The notes under the pieces were generated by a model, which saw only the letters and a program-made list of their open reading frames with translations, ran no database searches and was not told the DNA's origin. Source: JALZEG01 sp036258555 (GTDB taxonomy: Bacteria > Actinomycetota > CADDZG01 > WHSQ01). From it: DNA of 10,361 nucleotides. Where the stretch lies: contig DATADL010000306.1 in the NCBI GenBank assembly GCA_036258555.1, forward strand, positions 1 through 10,361. Direction: 5' to 3'. A program made the translations under genes and the position numbers. Shown here piece after piece: positions 1-6,088 of this stretch; position 1 is the first letter of the stretch; every line of letters starts with the position of its first letter.

Positions 1-193
1 CCGACAGGCGACCCAGCACGTCGAGGAGGCAGGTGGAGTCCGGCCCCCCCGACACCCCCGCGACCCAGTGGCGCGGCCCGTCGCCAGGGTCGACCCCGAC
101 GACGAGGTCGCGGGCCGAGGTGACGACGTCGAAGCCGGGCCCCCCGAGCGCCGGCGTGGACGCGCCCGGCCCTACGCGACCCGCCTCAGCCAC
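1..193 (-). CDS. tilS: tRNA(Ile)-lysidine synthase TilS, N-terminal part (runs off left edge)
   Basis: Only the first 64 codons are present. Read from a GTG at 193-191, the product carries the PP-loop ATPase signature SGGPDS at residues 48-53, followed by TCLLDVL. This matches the N-terminal nucleotide-binding loop of TilS, which ligates lysine to C34 of tRNA-Ile(CAU) in the cytoplasm so that it reads AUA. The start lies inside the upstream metalloprotease gene, giving a 22-bp overlap (172-193) and suggesting translational coupling. The pre-PP-loop segment (about 45 residues) is longer than in the E. coli protein, so a later start cannot be excluded, although no better GTG or ATG was seen. 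The PP-loop alone is shared with other N-type ATP pyrophosphatases. The TilS call rests on the motif plus the known actinobacterial order DUF2342-tilS. Confidence 0.82.
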   Translation of the reverse strand, partial: MAEAGRVGPGASTPALGGPGFDVVTSARDLVVGVDPGDGPRHWVAGVSGGPDSTCLLDVLGRLS

Positions 194-1257
194 GACTCCG
201 GCTCGCGGAGCTCGGCGAGCGTGGGGAGCTCGTCGGGAGACGACCACAGCCGCGCGACCGCGCCGCCCCCGCCGCGGCGGAAGACCTCCTCGCAGAACCG
301 CTGACCCACCTCGTACTGGCGGAGCTTCATCTCGAGGCCGATCAGGTGGTTGAACGCGCTCTGGACGGGCCCCGGTTGCTGCCGCCGGCGCTCGAACGTC
401 CGCCTCATCCGCTGGAACGACGGGATGACCCGCGCGCCGACGAGGTCCATCACGAAGTTCCCGTGCCCCTCTACGACGGTCATCATCGCCTGGAGCCTCT
501 CGAGCGTCGCTCTCTGCGCCGGGGTGGCGAGCAGGAACATCGGGTGACGCTGATCGGGCGGCAGCGACCGGGCGCGCACCTCCCGCGCGGCCCCCGCGAG
601 CCGCGACGCGAGGCCGCGGGCGTCCACGTCCAGCGACCCGAGGTACTCCTCGACGAGACCGAAGAAACGCGGACGCAGCCACGGAACGCCGGCGAACTGG
701 AACCGGTGCGTGACCTCGTGCAGAGCGACCCAGAGCGCGAACTCGTCGGGGACGAAGTCGTGTCGCCGCGCGGTCTCGACCATGTTCGGGCCTACGAAGT
801 AGAGGGTCGTGCCCGGCGCGATCGAGCTGCGGCGGCCACGGCGGGTCGGGCCGGAAGGAGTCTCGGGCACCAGCAGGTCGTACTGGCCCAGCACCCGGCG
901 CGAGACGTAGCCGAGCAGGAGGCCCACCTCGGCGGACACGAGCCCTCGCTGGGCGAGGCGGACCGGCAGCGGGACCTTCGCGAGCCGGTCGGCGACACGG
1001 CGCACGAGAGGGTCGAGGAGCGCCGACATTCCGGCGATGTTCGCCTCGGCCCAGCTCCCGCGGTCGACGACCGCCCAGCGGACGGGTGGGGGGGCCGGGA
1101 TCCCGCTGGCGGCCTCGACGAGCTCCTCGCTGCGCGGCACGGCGCGGGCGAGGCTGGCGTGGAGGTCGTCGAGCAGCTCGGTCGACGCGCCGGCCGGCGT
1201 CCCGGCGACCCGGCGCGCGATCGCCGCAGCGATCCCCGGCTCGATCAGCCGTGCCAC
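172..1257 (-). CDS. DUF2342-family zinc-dependent metalloprotease (F420-biosynthesis-associated family)
   Basis: The protein has 361 residues, the usual length for this actinobacterial family. A zincin motif HEVTH lies at residues 180-184. The second family signature, EGHGNFVMD at 263-271, probably supplies the third metal ligand (E263). The N-terminal family pattern with VVDRGSW and EANI is at 63-74. No signal peptide is evident, so it is probably cytoplasmic. The substrate is unknown; the family is often annotated as coenzyme F420 biosynthesis associated on phylogenetic co-occurrence only. The start is a GTG at 1257-1255 without a clear Shine-Dalgarno sequence, 16 bp after the stop of the preceding small membrane protein gene. 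Its 3' end overlaps the tilS start. Family assignment is firm; biological role is not known. Confidence 0.95.
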   Translation of the reverse strand: MARLIEPGIAAAIARRVAGTPAGASTELLDDLHASLARAVPRSEELVEAASGIPAPPPVRWAVVDRGSWAEANIAGMSALLDPLVRRVADRLAKVPLPVRLAQRGLVSAEVGLLLGYVSRRVLGQYDLLVPETPSGPTRRGRRSSIAPGTTLYFVGPNMVETARRHDFVPDEFALWVALHEVTHRFQFAGVPWLRPRFFGLVEEYLGSLDVDARGLASRLAGAAREVRARSLPPDQRHPMFLLATPAQRATLERLQAMMTVVEGHGNFVMDLVGARVIPSFQRMRRTFERRRQQPGPVQSAFNHLIGLEMKLRQYEVGQRFCEEVFRRGGGGAVARLWSSPDELPTLAELREPESWLRRVA

Positions 1258-1273
1258 GTGTTCGCGAGCGTCG

Positions 1274-1669
1274 CTAGACCGCGCCCCGCTGGCGCATCAC
1301 GACGAAGCGGTAGTACGCGCCCGCGATCGCGAGGCCGAGCAGCGCGAGGGAAGCCAATGCGAGCCGCGCCATCTGGTACGTCCACGGGGGGCCGGTCTCG
1401 GTCGCGGCCTCTTCGGTCTGGTCGGCCCCCGACCCGGTCTCGGCCTCGGGCTCGTCCTGTCCGCCGGACTCCTGGTCCTCACCCTCGTCGCCCTCGCTGA
1501 CGCCCCCCTCGGACTGCTGGTTGCTCTCCTCACCGCCGACGTCGCTCTCCCCCTCGCCCTCACCGACCTCCTGGGCGAGCACGACCCCGCGGGCGAGCGC
1601 GGCCTCGGCGAAAGCCGTCCCGCCGAGCAGCAGCATCACCGCGCAGAGCAATCCGAGACGGCGTGGCAT
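1274..1669 (-). CDS. Small type I membrane protein with acidic, lysine/arginine-free ectodomain
   Basis: The 131-residue product has an N-terminal hydrophobic signal segment (about 5-25, with possible cleavage after VLA at 30-32). An extracytoplasmic linker of about 60 residues (33-93) is rich in E, D, G, S and Q and contains no lysine or arginine. A membrane helix follows (about 100-121), then a short basic tail RFVVMRQR. The charge pattern predicts the N-terminus outside and the tail inside. ATG at 1669 is preferred over the TTG immediately before it at 1672-1670. It is co-directional with the metalloprotease gene, 16 bp upstream of it, so probably co-transcribed. I do not recognise a family and the low-complexity linker will be hard to align. 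A cell-surface spacer or anchored accessory to the adjacent protease is only a guess. The long plus-strand reading frames over this stretch look like shadows. Confidence 0.72.
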   Translation of the reverse strand: MPRRLGLLCAVMLLLGGTAFAEAALARGVVLAQEVGEGEGESDVGGEESNQQSEGGVSEGDEGEDQESGGQDEPEAETGSGADQTEEAATETGPPWTYQMARLALASLALLGLAIAGAYYRFVVMRQRGAV

Positions 1670-1726
1670 CAACCCTGGCCTTTCCGCTAGAGCGGCGACG
1701 AAACGAGGGCCAGGATATACGGCGGC

Positions 1727-1765
1727 AGCGGGGACCCCCGGTATCGGGAGGAGGGGGTCCCTGCT
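1727..1765 (-). terminator. Strong hairpin after the zinc-finger-like gene
   Basis: An inverted repeat pairs GGGACCCCC (1731-1739) with GGGGGTCCC (1753-1761), nine perfect pairs. Four more pairs outward, including one G-U, reach 1727 and 1765, with a 13-nt loop. It lies in the 114-bp gap between the stop at 1784 and the start at 1669, so it could end the upstream transcript on the minus strand. There is no T-tract on either side, so intrinsic termination is uncertain; it may instead attenuate or process the message. Confidence 0.5.
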
Positions 1766-1783
1766 TCGCCCTTGCCGCCGGAC

Positions 1784-1987
1784 TCAGGCGGAGCCGGCGG
1801 CAGGCTTGCGCCCGCGCAGCCGCGGAACCTTCATGTCGGCGTGCGCCCAGCACTTGTCCCTGCGGTTGTACGTCGACAGACGGGTCTCGCAGCCCTGGAC
1901 CGCGCAGACCCGTCCTTCCGGAAACTTCTGGGAGGCTCGCGGAAGAGCCTGAGGGCGGGAGCCGCGGATTGCGTTCTCTTTACCCAT
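1784..1987 (-). CDS. Small Cys/His zinc-finger-like basic protein (67 residues)
   Basis: The 67-residue product contains C28-x4-C33-x12-C46-x2-H49, a spacing suited to one structural zinc ion, in the context VCAVQGC and DKCWAHAD. Basic segments lie on both sides, including RLRGRKP near the C-terminus. This suggests nucleic-acid or ribosome association rather than an enzyme; I recall similar short proteins in actinobacteria but no assigned function. ATG at 1987 is well supported by AGAGGAG just upstream on the minus strand (1998-1992). The gene is divergent from the transporter at 2210 and is followed by a strong hairpin, so it is probably a separate transcript. Its short length made it easy to miss, but the SD, the Cys/His spacing and the lack of any competing gene support it. 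Confidence 0.82.
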   Translation of the reverse strand: MGKENAIRGSRPQALPRASQKFPEGRVCAVQGCETRLSTYNRRDKCWAHADMKVPRLRGRKPAAGSA

Positions 1988-2052
1988 GGTGCTCCTCTCG
2001 GGGAGGGCAGCCCCGGTCGTCTCGGGTTCTCAGGCGCCGCTGCCAAGAGCCA

Positions 2053-2159
2053 CCAAGCCTGAAACCTGGCACCCTTCCAAGCTCGAAACAGAACATGGCT
2101 TTGGACCAAACCTGGCAAGGCGACCCGGAGGATCCATCCGCACCGTCGAAGCCAGGTTT
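2053..2159 (+). promoter_or_regulatory. Candidate structured leader: two adjacent 52-nt foldbacks sharing AAACCTGGC
   Basis: Foldback I (2053-2104) closes with CCAAGCC against GGCTTTGG with one bulged T. Foldback II (2108-2159) closes with nine pairs, AAACCTGGC (2108-2116) against GCCAGGTTT (2151-2159). Inside II are two more helices, CGAC (2121-2124) with GTCG (2145-2148) and CGGA (2126-2129) with TCCG (2137-2140). The same AAACCTGGC occurs inside I at 2062-2070, so it could compete for the arm at 2151-2159. The element ends 50 nt before the transporter start. It matches no riboswitch class I recognise. The folding was done by hand, and transcription toward the minus-strand gene is also possible. 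Confidence 0.45.
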
Positions 2160-2209
2160 TCATCCACTATTCGTAAGAACGCCGGCGGGCGGTTTGGAGT
2201 TCCCACCAG

Positions 2210-3580
2210 ATGCCAAAAGAAGACGCCGAGCGCCGGGCTCCACACCGGAGGCGGCCGCAGCTGCGGTGGCTCGGCGTGCCGCTGCGGTGGCTCGGGCTGC
2301 TGGTGCGCGCGCTCGCCGGGCCGCCGGCGCGTGCGGTACGGGGTACCGCCCGGCGCGTGGGCGACCCCGCCCGCCAGGTCGTCGACCACTTCGTGTCGGA
2401 GCGCGTCACGGTCCGTCAGGGCTTCGTCGCCGTCCTCATCGCGAGCCTGACCTCTCTCGTCGCCGGGCTGACGCTGGCCGGGATGAGCCATCGGATCGAC
2501 GAGGTGGCCGGGTTGTTCGTGCTCATCCCGGTCTCGATAGGGATGCGCGGGAACATCTTCGGCGCGCTTGCGGCGCGGCTCGGCACGTCGATCCACACCG
2601 GCCTGTTCGACGTCTCGTTCGCGCGAGGGGGAGCGCTCGCGCAGAACGTCTATGCCGCCACCCTGCTGACCGTCGCGACCTCGGTGACGATGGGGTTGCT
2701 CGCGCGAGCGATCGCCGGTCTGCTCGGCCTCGAGACCGTCTCGGCCCTCGACTTCATCGTCGTCGCGCTCGTAGGTGGCCTCCTGTCGTCGATCGTCGTG
2801 CTCGCCGTCACCGTGTACGTGTCGGTGACCTCCTACCGGCGGGGTTGGGACCTCGACTCCGTGGGTGCTCCGTTGATCACCGCGATAGGCGACGTCGTGA
2901 CCCTGCCGTGCCTGCTGGTCGCGTCGTATCTCGTGCACGTACGGGTCGTGACGGTGGCGATCGGGATCGCGGCGCTCGTCGCCGGAGCCGCGTCGCTGTT
3001 CGTCGGATGGACGTCGTCGCGCGAGACCGCGCGGCGCATCGTGCGCGAGAGCTTTCCCGTGCTGTGCATCGCGATCGTCCTCGACGTCCTCGCCGGCGCC
3101 GTCGTCGAGCCGCGCGTCGACGAGGTCTTCCTGAAGTTCTCGGCGTTGCTGATCATCGTTCCGGGCTTCCTCGAGAACACGGGCGCGCTCGGCGCGATCC
3201 TCGCCGCTCGCCTGGGGTCGAAGCTCCACCTGGGAGTCGTGACGCCGACGCGGCGGCCGGATCCCGCCGCGCTCCTGGACGGGACCATCGTGCTCGCGCT
3301 CGGCATCACGGTCTACACGGTCACGGCGCTGGCGACGCTGGGTCTGGCCGAGATAACCGGCGCCGACTACCCCGGCCTGTTGCGGTTCGTCGGCGTCGTC
3401 CTCACGGGAGGCGTGCTCGCCACGCTGGTCGCCGCCGTGATCGGCTACTACGCCGCGACCACGACGTTCCGTTTCGGGTTCGACCCCGACAACCACACGA
3501 TCCCGCTCGTGACGAGCGGGATGGACCTCATGGGAGTCATCTGCCTCGTGATCGCGCTCGTGCTCTTCGGAGTAGCCTGA
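2210..3580 (+). CDS. SLC41/MgtE-type divalent cation transporter with two MgtE membrane repeats
   Basis: The 456-residue protein is predicted to be an inner-membrane Mg2+ (or similar divalent cation) transporter. After a basic cytosolic N-terminus (1-65) come two homologous halves. The first has LIPVSIGMRGN at 105-115 followed by AARLGT, and DLDSVGAPLITAIGD at 214-228. The second has IIVPGFLENTGALG at 315-328 followed by AARLGS, and DPDNHTIPLVTSGMD at 425-439. D228 and D439 are candidate pore aspartates equivalent to the conserved MgtE aspartate. Two MgtE domains in one chain is the SLC41 arrangement; bacterial MgtE usually has one and dimerises. The N-terminal MgtE_N and CBS sensor domains of classical MgtE are absent, so sensing probably falls to the next gene. 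ATG at 2210 is preceded by GGAG at 2196-2199. The next gene begins 23 bp downstream. Confidence 0.9.
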   Translation: MPKEDAERRAPHRRRPQLRWLGVPLRWLGLLVRALAGPPARAVRGTARRVGDPARQVVDHFVSERVTVRQGFVAVLIASLTSLVAGLTLAGMSHRIDEVAGLFVLIPVSIGMRGNIFGALAARLGTSIHTGLFDVSFARGGALAQNVYAATLLTVATSVTMGLLARAIAGLLGLETVSALDFIVVALVGGLLSSIVVLAVTVYVSVTSYRRGWDLDSVGAPLITAIGDVVTLPCLLVASYLVHVRVVTVAIGIAALVAGAASLFVGWTSSRETARRIVRESFPVLCIAIVLDVLAGAVVEPRVDEVFLKFSALLIIVPGFLENTGALGAILAARLGSKLHLGVVTPTRRPDPAALLDGTIVLALGITVYTVTALATLGLAEITGADYPGLLRFVGVVLTGGVLATLVAAVIGYYAATTTFRFGFDPDNHTIPLVTSGMDLMGVICLVIALVLFGVA

Positions 3581-3603
3581 AAACCTCAAAGGGGGACTAG
3601 GAA

Positions 3604-4800
3604 GTGGATTCGGAAGGTCCGAGAACCGTCAAGGAGCTCCTCGCCGAGATCAAGGACTCGTCGGAGCTCATGGTCGACCTCGCATACGCGGCCGTGTTCT
3701 TCGCCGACGCAGACCTCGCGAAGGAGGTCCGGCGGCTCGAGGACCGGATGTTCGACCACCTGCACCAGCTTCGAAAGCTCGCGATCCTCGCGGCGCGCAG
3801 CCCCGAGGACGCCGAACACATGGCGGGCGTGCTCGAGATCGCGTCCGCGGTCGAGAAGATCGCCGACGCAGCCGAGGACATCTCGCACGTCGTGTCGTCC
3901 GGGCTCGGCATCAACGACGACCTGCTGCGCGACCTCAGGCACTCCGACGAGATCGTGTCGCGCATCAAGGTGCGCGAGGGCTCGCGTTCGGTGGGGCAGT
4001 CGCTGCGCGAGCTCAGCCTTCCCGTCGAGATCGGGATGTGGGTGATCGCGTGCCGCCGCGGCGGCGACTGGGACTTCGACCCCGGACCCGACTACGTGAT
4101 CGCGACCGGCGACGTGCTGCTGGTGCGGGGGCCGGAGGACGGCGTGCGCCTCGCGCGGGAGATCGCGGGGGCGCCGTCGTTGCCGGAGACCCCCGAGCCG
4201 CCGGAGATCGTGATGTCGGACCTCGACCGCGCGGTCGACCTGCTCGTCGAGATGAAGAACTCGGCCGAGGTGGCCGTCGGCCTCGCCTACTCCGCGCTGC
4301 TGTTCAACGACCAGGCTCTGGCAGCCGAGGTCTCGAACCTCGAGGCGCGCTCGGACGCCATCCACGACGAGCTCGAGTCGTGGGTCCTGCGCAGCGCGCT
4401 CGAGGCGCGCAACCCGGACGAGCTGCGCGGCCTCCTCCGCCTCGCTAGCGCGTCCGAGACCATCTTCGACTCGGCCCGGGAGATGACTCGGCTGGTGGAG
4501 GCGGGCGAGGAGCTCCACCCCGTCATAGCCGCCGCGCTAGTCGAGTCCGACGAGTTCGGCCACGAGACGATCGTCGCCGCGGGATCACCCGCCGACGGTA
4601 AGTCGATAAAGGAGCTCTCGGTCGAGACCGAGACCGGCATGTTCGTGCTCGCGGTGCAGCGGGGGCGGCGCTGGACGTACCGCCCGAAGCCTCGCTTCCG
4701 CTTCGAGGCCGGCGACCGGATCATCGCCATCGGCCCTGCGGAGGGCGGCGAGGAGCTCGACGAGCTCGTGGGGATGCACCGCGAGCTGGCAGAGGCCTAG
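3604..4800 (+). CDS. Tandem PhoU-TrkA_C regulatory protein, partner of the MgtE-like transporter
   Basis: The soluble 398-residue product is a duplicated two-domain protein: PhoU-like helices (about 7-100), TrkA_C/RCK_C (about 112-187), a proline-rich linker (about 192-201), PhoU-like (about 205-305) and TrkA_C (about 316-390). Matching landmarks are VEKIADAAEDIS (83-94) and SETIFDSAREMT (284-295) in the helical parts, and SLPVEIGMWV (138-147) and SVETETGMFV (339-348) in the TrkA_C parts. TrkA_C domains bind ligands such as cyclic di-AMP and gate cation channels; PhoU folds can bind metal clusters. I infer that it senses an ion or nucleotide and gates the transporter encoded 23 bp upstream. 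The start is a GTG with AAAGGGGG eight bases before it. PhoU plus TrkA_C proteins next to transporters are known in bacteria and archaea; the precise ligand here is unknown. Confidence 0.93.
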   Translation: MDSEGPRTVKELLAEIKDSSELMVDLAYAAVFFADADLAKEVRRLEDRMFDHLHQLRKLAILAARSPEDAEHMAGVLEIASAVEKIADAAEDISHVVSSGLGINDDLLRDLRHSDEIVSRIKVREGSRSVGQSLRELSLPVEIGMWVIACRRGGDWDFDPGPDYVIATGDVLLVRGPEDGVRLAREIAGAPSLPETPEPPEIVMSDLDRAVDLLVEMKNSAEVAVGLAYSALLFNDQALAAEVSNLEARSDAIHDELESWVLRSALEARNPDELRGLLRLASASETIFDSAREMTRLVEAGEELHPVIAAALVESDEFGHETIVAAGSPADGKSIKELSVETETGMFVLAVQRGRRWTYRPKPRFRFEAGDRIIAIGPAEGGEELDELVGMHRELAEA

Positions 4801-4807
4801 CTCGACG

Positions 4808-4835
4808 CTTCCCGGGGCATAGTTGGTCCGGGAAG
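4808..4835 (+). terminator. Hairpin between the PhoU-TrkA_C and DUF4235 genes
   Basis: CTTCCCGG (4808-4815) pairs perfectly with CCGGGAAG (4828-4835) around a 12-nt loop, eight bases after the upstream stop codon. No T-run follows, so it may only partly reduce read-through into the DUF4235 gene, whose own SD is 14 nt or more downstream. Confidence 0.5.
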
Positions 4836-4860
4836 GACACGTTCGTCGAGAGGGAGTCCC

Positions 4861-5139
4861 GTGGGCAAGAAGACACAACCGGACGGCTCTGTCCCGCAGA
4901 AGCCGTCGTTGTTCCAGACGCTAGGCGCGATGATCGCCGGCATCCTCGCCGTCAAGCTCGCTACGTTCGTGGTCACGACCGTCTGGCGGCTGGCGACGAA
5001 AGAAGACCCCCCGCAGGTCGACCAGGCCGTGCCCGTGAAGAAGAAGGCGGCCTGGCTGGCCCTGATCGGCGCCGCCACGGGGGCCGCTCGCCAGGCGGCA
5101 CGCGACGCGATCAAGCCCCCGACGGCGGGCCCGGCCTAG
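4861..5139 (+). CDS. DUF4235-family small membrane protein
   Basis: The 92-residue protein has a short basic N-terminus, a first hydrophobic segment (about 17-40), the family-like stretch VWRLATKEDPP (41-51), a basic loop KKK (60-62) and a second, weaker hydrophobic segment (about 63-78). This matches the DUF4235 layout, a common actinobacterial membrane family of unknown function. The start is a GTG at 4861 preceded by AGAGGGAG. It follows the cation-transport pair after 60 bp that contain a hairpin, so co-transcription is possible but probably reduced. Its TAG stop at 5137-5139 interlocks with the TAG stop of the convergent oxidoreductase gene. A role with the transporter is only suggested by position. 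Confidence 0.83.
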   Translation: MGKKTQPDGSVPQKPSLFQTLGAMIAGILAVKLATFVVTTVWRLATKEDPPQVDQAVPVKKKAAWLALIGAATGAARQAARDAIKPPTAGPA

Positions 5140-6053
5140 CGTCCTGCGAGGCGCTCCACGATCGGGGCGAAGGTCTCCAGGTCTTCGACCCGCGCGGTGA
5201 CGTACGAGAGGCCGTAGGTCTCGCGGTGCCTCCGCAGGTCGTCGACGATCTCGTCGACCGTACCGACCAGGCCGAACGGGAGCGCGCGGAAGTCCTCCGG
5301 CGTCGTCTCGAACTCCCCGGCCCACCTCTCGACCGCGGCCCGGCGCTCCGCTGTGACCTCGAACGCCTGCAGCAGGACGTTGACCTCGATCTCGCCGGCG
5401 CGCGCGCTGGCGCGCAGCCACTCGATCTTGCGGCGATAGGTCTCGACCCTCATGTCCTCGAACGCCGAGCCCTCCGGCTTCGCGGTGAGGAACACGCTGG
5501 CGACGTCAGCGCTCCGCGCCGCGAGACCCAGGACGCGGCGCCCTCCGCCTCCGATCAGCAACCGCGGACGACCCAGGTTCGCAGGGAGCTGCAGCGGCTC
5601 GGCGTCGCTCACCGAGTAGTGCGACCCGTCGAACGAGAACGCGCGGCCCTCGAAATAGCGTCGGACGATCTCGACCGCTTCCGCGAGGCGGTCGACGCGC
5701 ATGGAGGGTGGGGCGAACTCGACGCCGAGGCGCTCGTAGTCGCGACGAAGCCATCCTGCGCCGAGGCCGAGCTCGAGGCGTCCGTCCGACAGGAGATGCA
5801 CGGTCGCCGCCTCGTGCGCGGTCAGCAGCGGATGGCGGAAGTCGTTGTCGAGCACGAACGTGCCGACGCCGATGCGTGACGTCGCCGCCGCGACCGCGGT
5901 CAGCGCCGCGAACGGCGCGAGCTGGGTGCCGACGTGGTCCGGGATGCACACGACGTCGTAGCCGAGCTCCTCTGCGCGGCGCGCGTCGGCGATCCATCTC
6001 TCACTCGTCGCGGCGGAGTGGAACTGGACCGCGAACCGGAACGGGCGTCGCAT
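5136..6053 (-). CDS. Luciferase-like (LLM class) F420-dependent oxidoreductase, TIGR03621-like
   Basis: The 305-residue protein spans a complete bacterial-luciferase-like TIM barrel. Recognisable segments are the N-terminal RPFRFAVQ (3-10), IPDHVG (37-42), IGVGTFVLDND (61-71), LELGLGAGW (93-101) and RPRLLIGGGGRRVLGLAAR (162-180). The last is characteristic of actinobacterial F420-dependent members, the TIGR03621 type. It probably transfers hydride between F420H2 or FMNH2 and an organic substrate in the cytoplasm; the substrate cannot be read from the sequence. ATG at 6053 has only a weak upstream SD. The gene lies 35 bp downstream of the secreted propeller gene on the same strand and may be read through from it. 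FMN use cannot be excluded. The 3' end overlaps the convergent DUF4235 gene by four bases. Confidence 0.94.
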   Translation of the reverse strand: MRRPFRFAVQFHSAATSERWIADARRAEELGYDVVCIPDHVGTQLAPFAALTAVAAATSRIGVGTFVLDNDFRHPLLTAHEAATVHLLSDGRLELGLGAGWLRRDYERLGVEFAPPSMRVDRLAEAVEIVRRYFEGRAFSFDGSHYSVSDAEPLQLPANLGRPRLLIGGGGRRVLGLAARSADVASVFLTAKPEGSAFEDMRVETYRRKIEWLRASARAGEIEVNVLLQAFEVTAERRAAVERWAGEFETTPEDFRALPFGLVGTVDEIVDDLRRHRETYGLSYVTARVEDLETFAPIVERLAGR

Positions 6054-6088
6054 TCGCCGACGCTAACGCCGGCCCGGAGCCCTCCCGC

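Noticed and set aside
346..1500. 384-codon plus-strand open frame
   Set aside because: Opposite-strand shadow of the metalloprotease gene, with Arg/Glu/Pro-rich composition and no domain. The minus frame has HEVTH and family motifs.
2053..2159. Known riboswitch classes (M-box, ydaO/cyclic di-AMP, T-box)
   Set aside because: None of the conserved sequences I know for these classes could be found; only the secondary-structure potential is evident.
1663..3600. 645-codon open frame on the plus strand, and a 519-codon minus-strand frame at 2030-3589
   Set aside because: Both are Arg/Pro- or Asp/Arg-rich shadows of the transporter gene. The 2210-3580 frame has membrane segments, family motifs and an SD.
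3586..4518. 310-codon minus-strand open frame
   Set aside because: Shadow of the PhoU-TrkA_C gene; composition dominated by Arg, Leu, Val, Glu and Asp with no fold signature.
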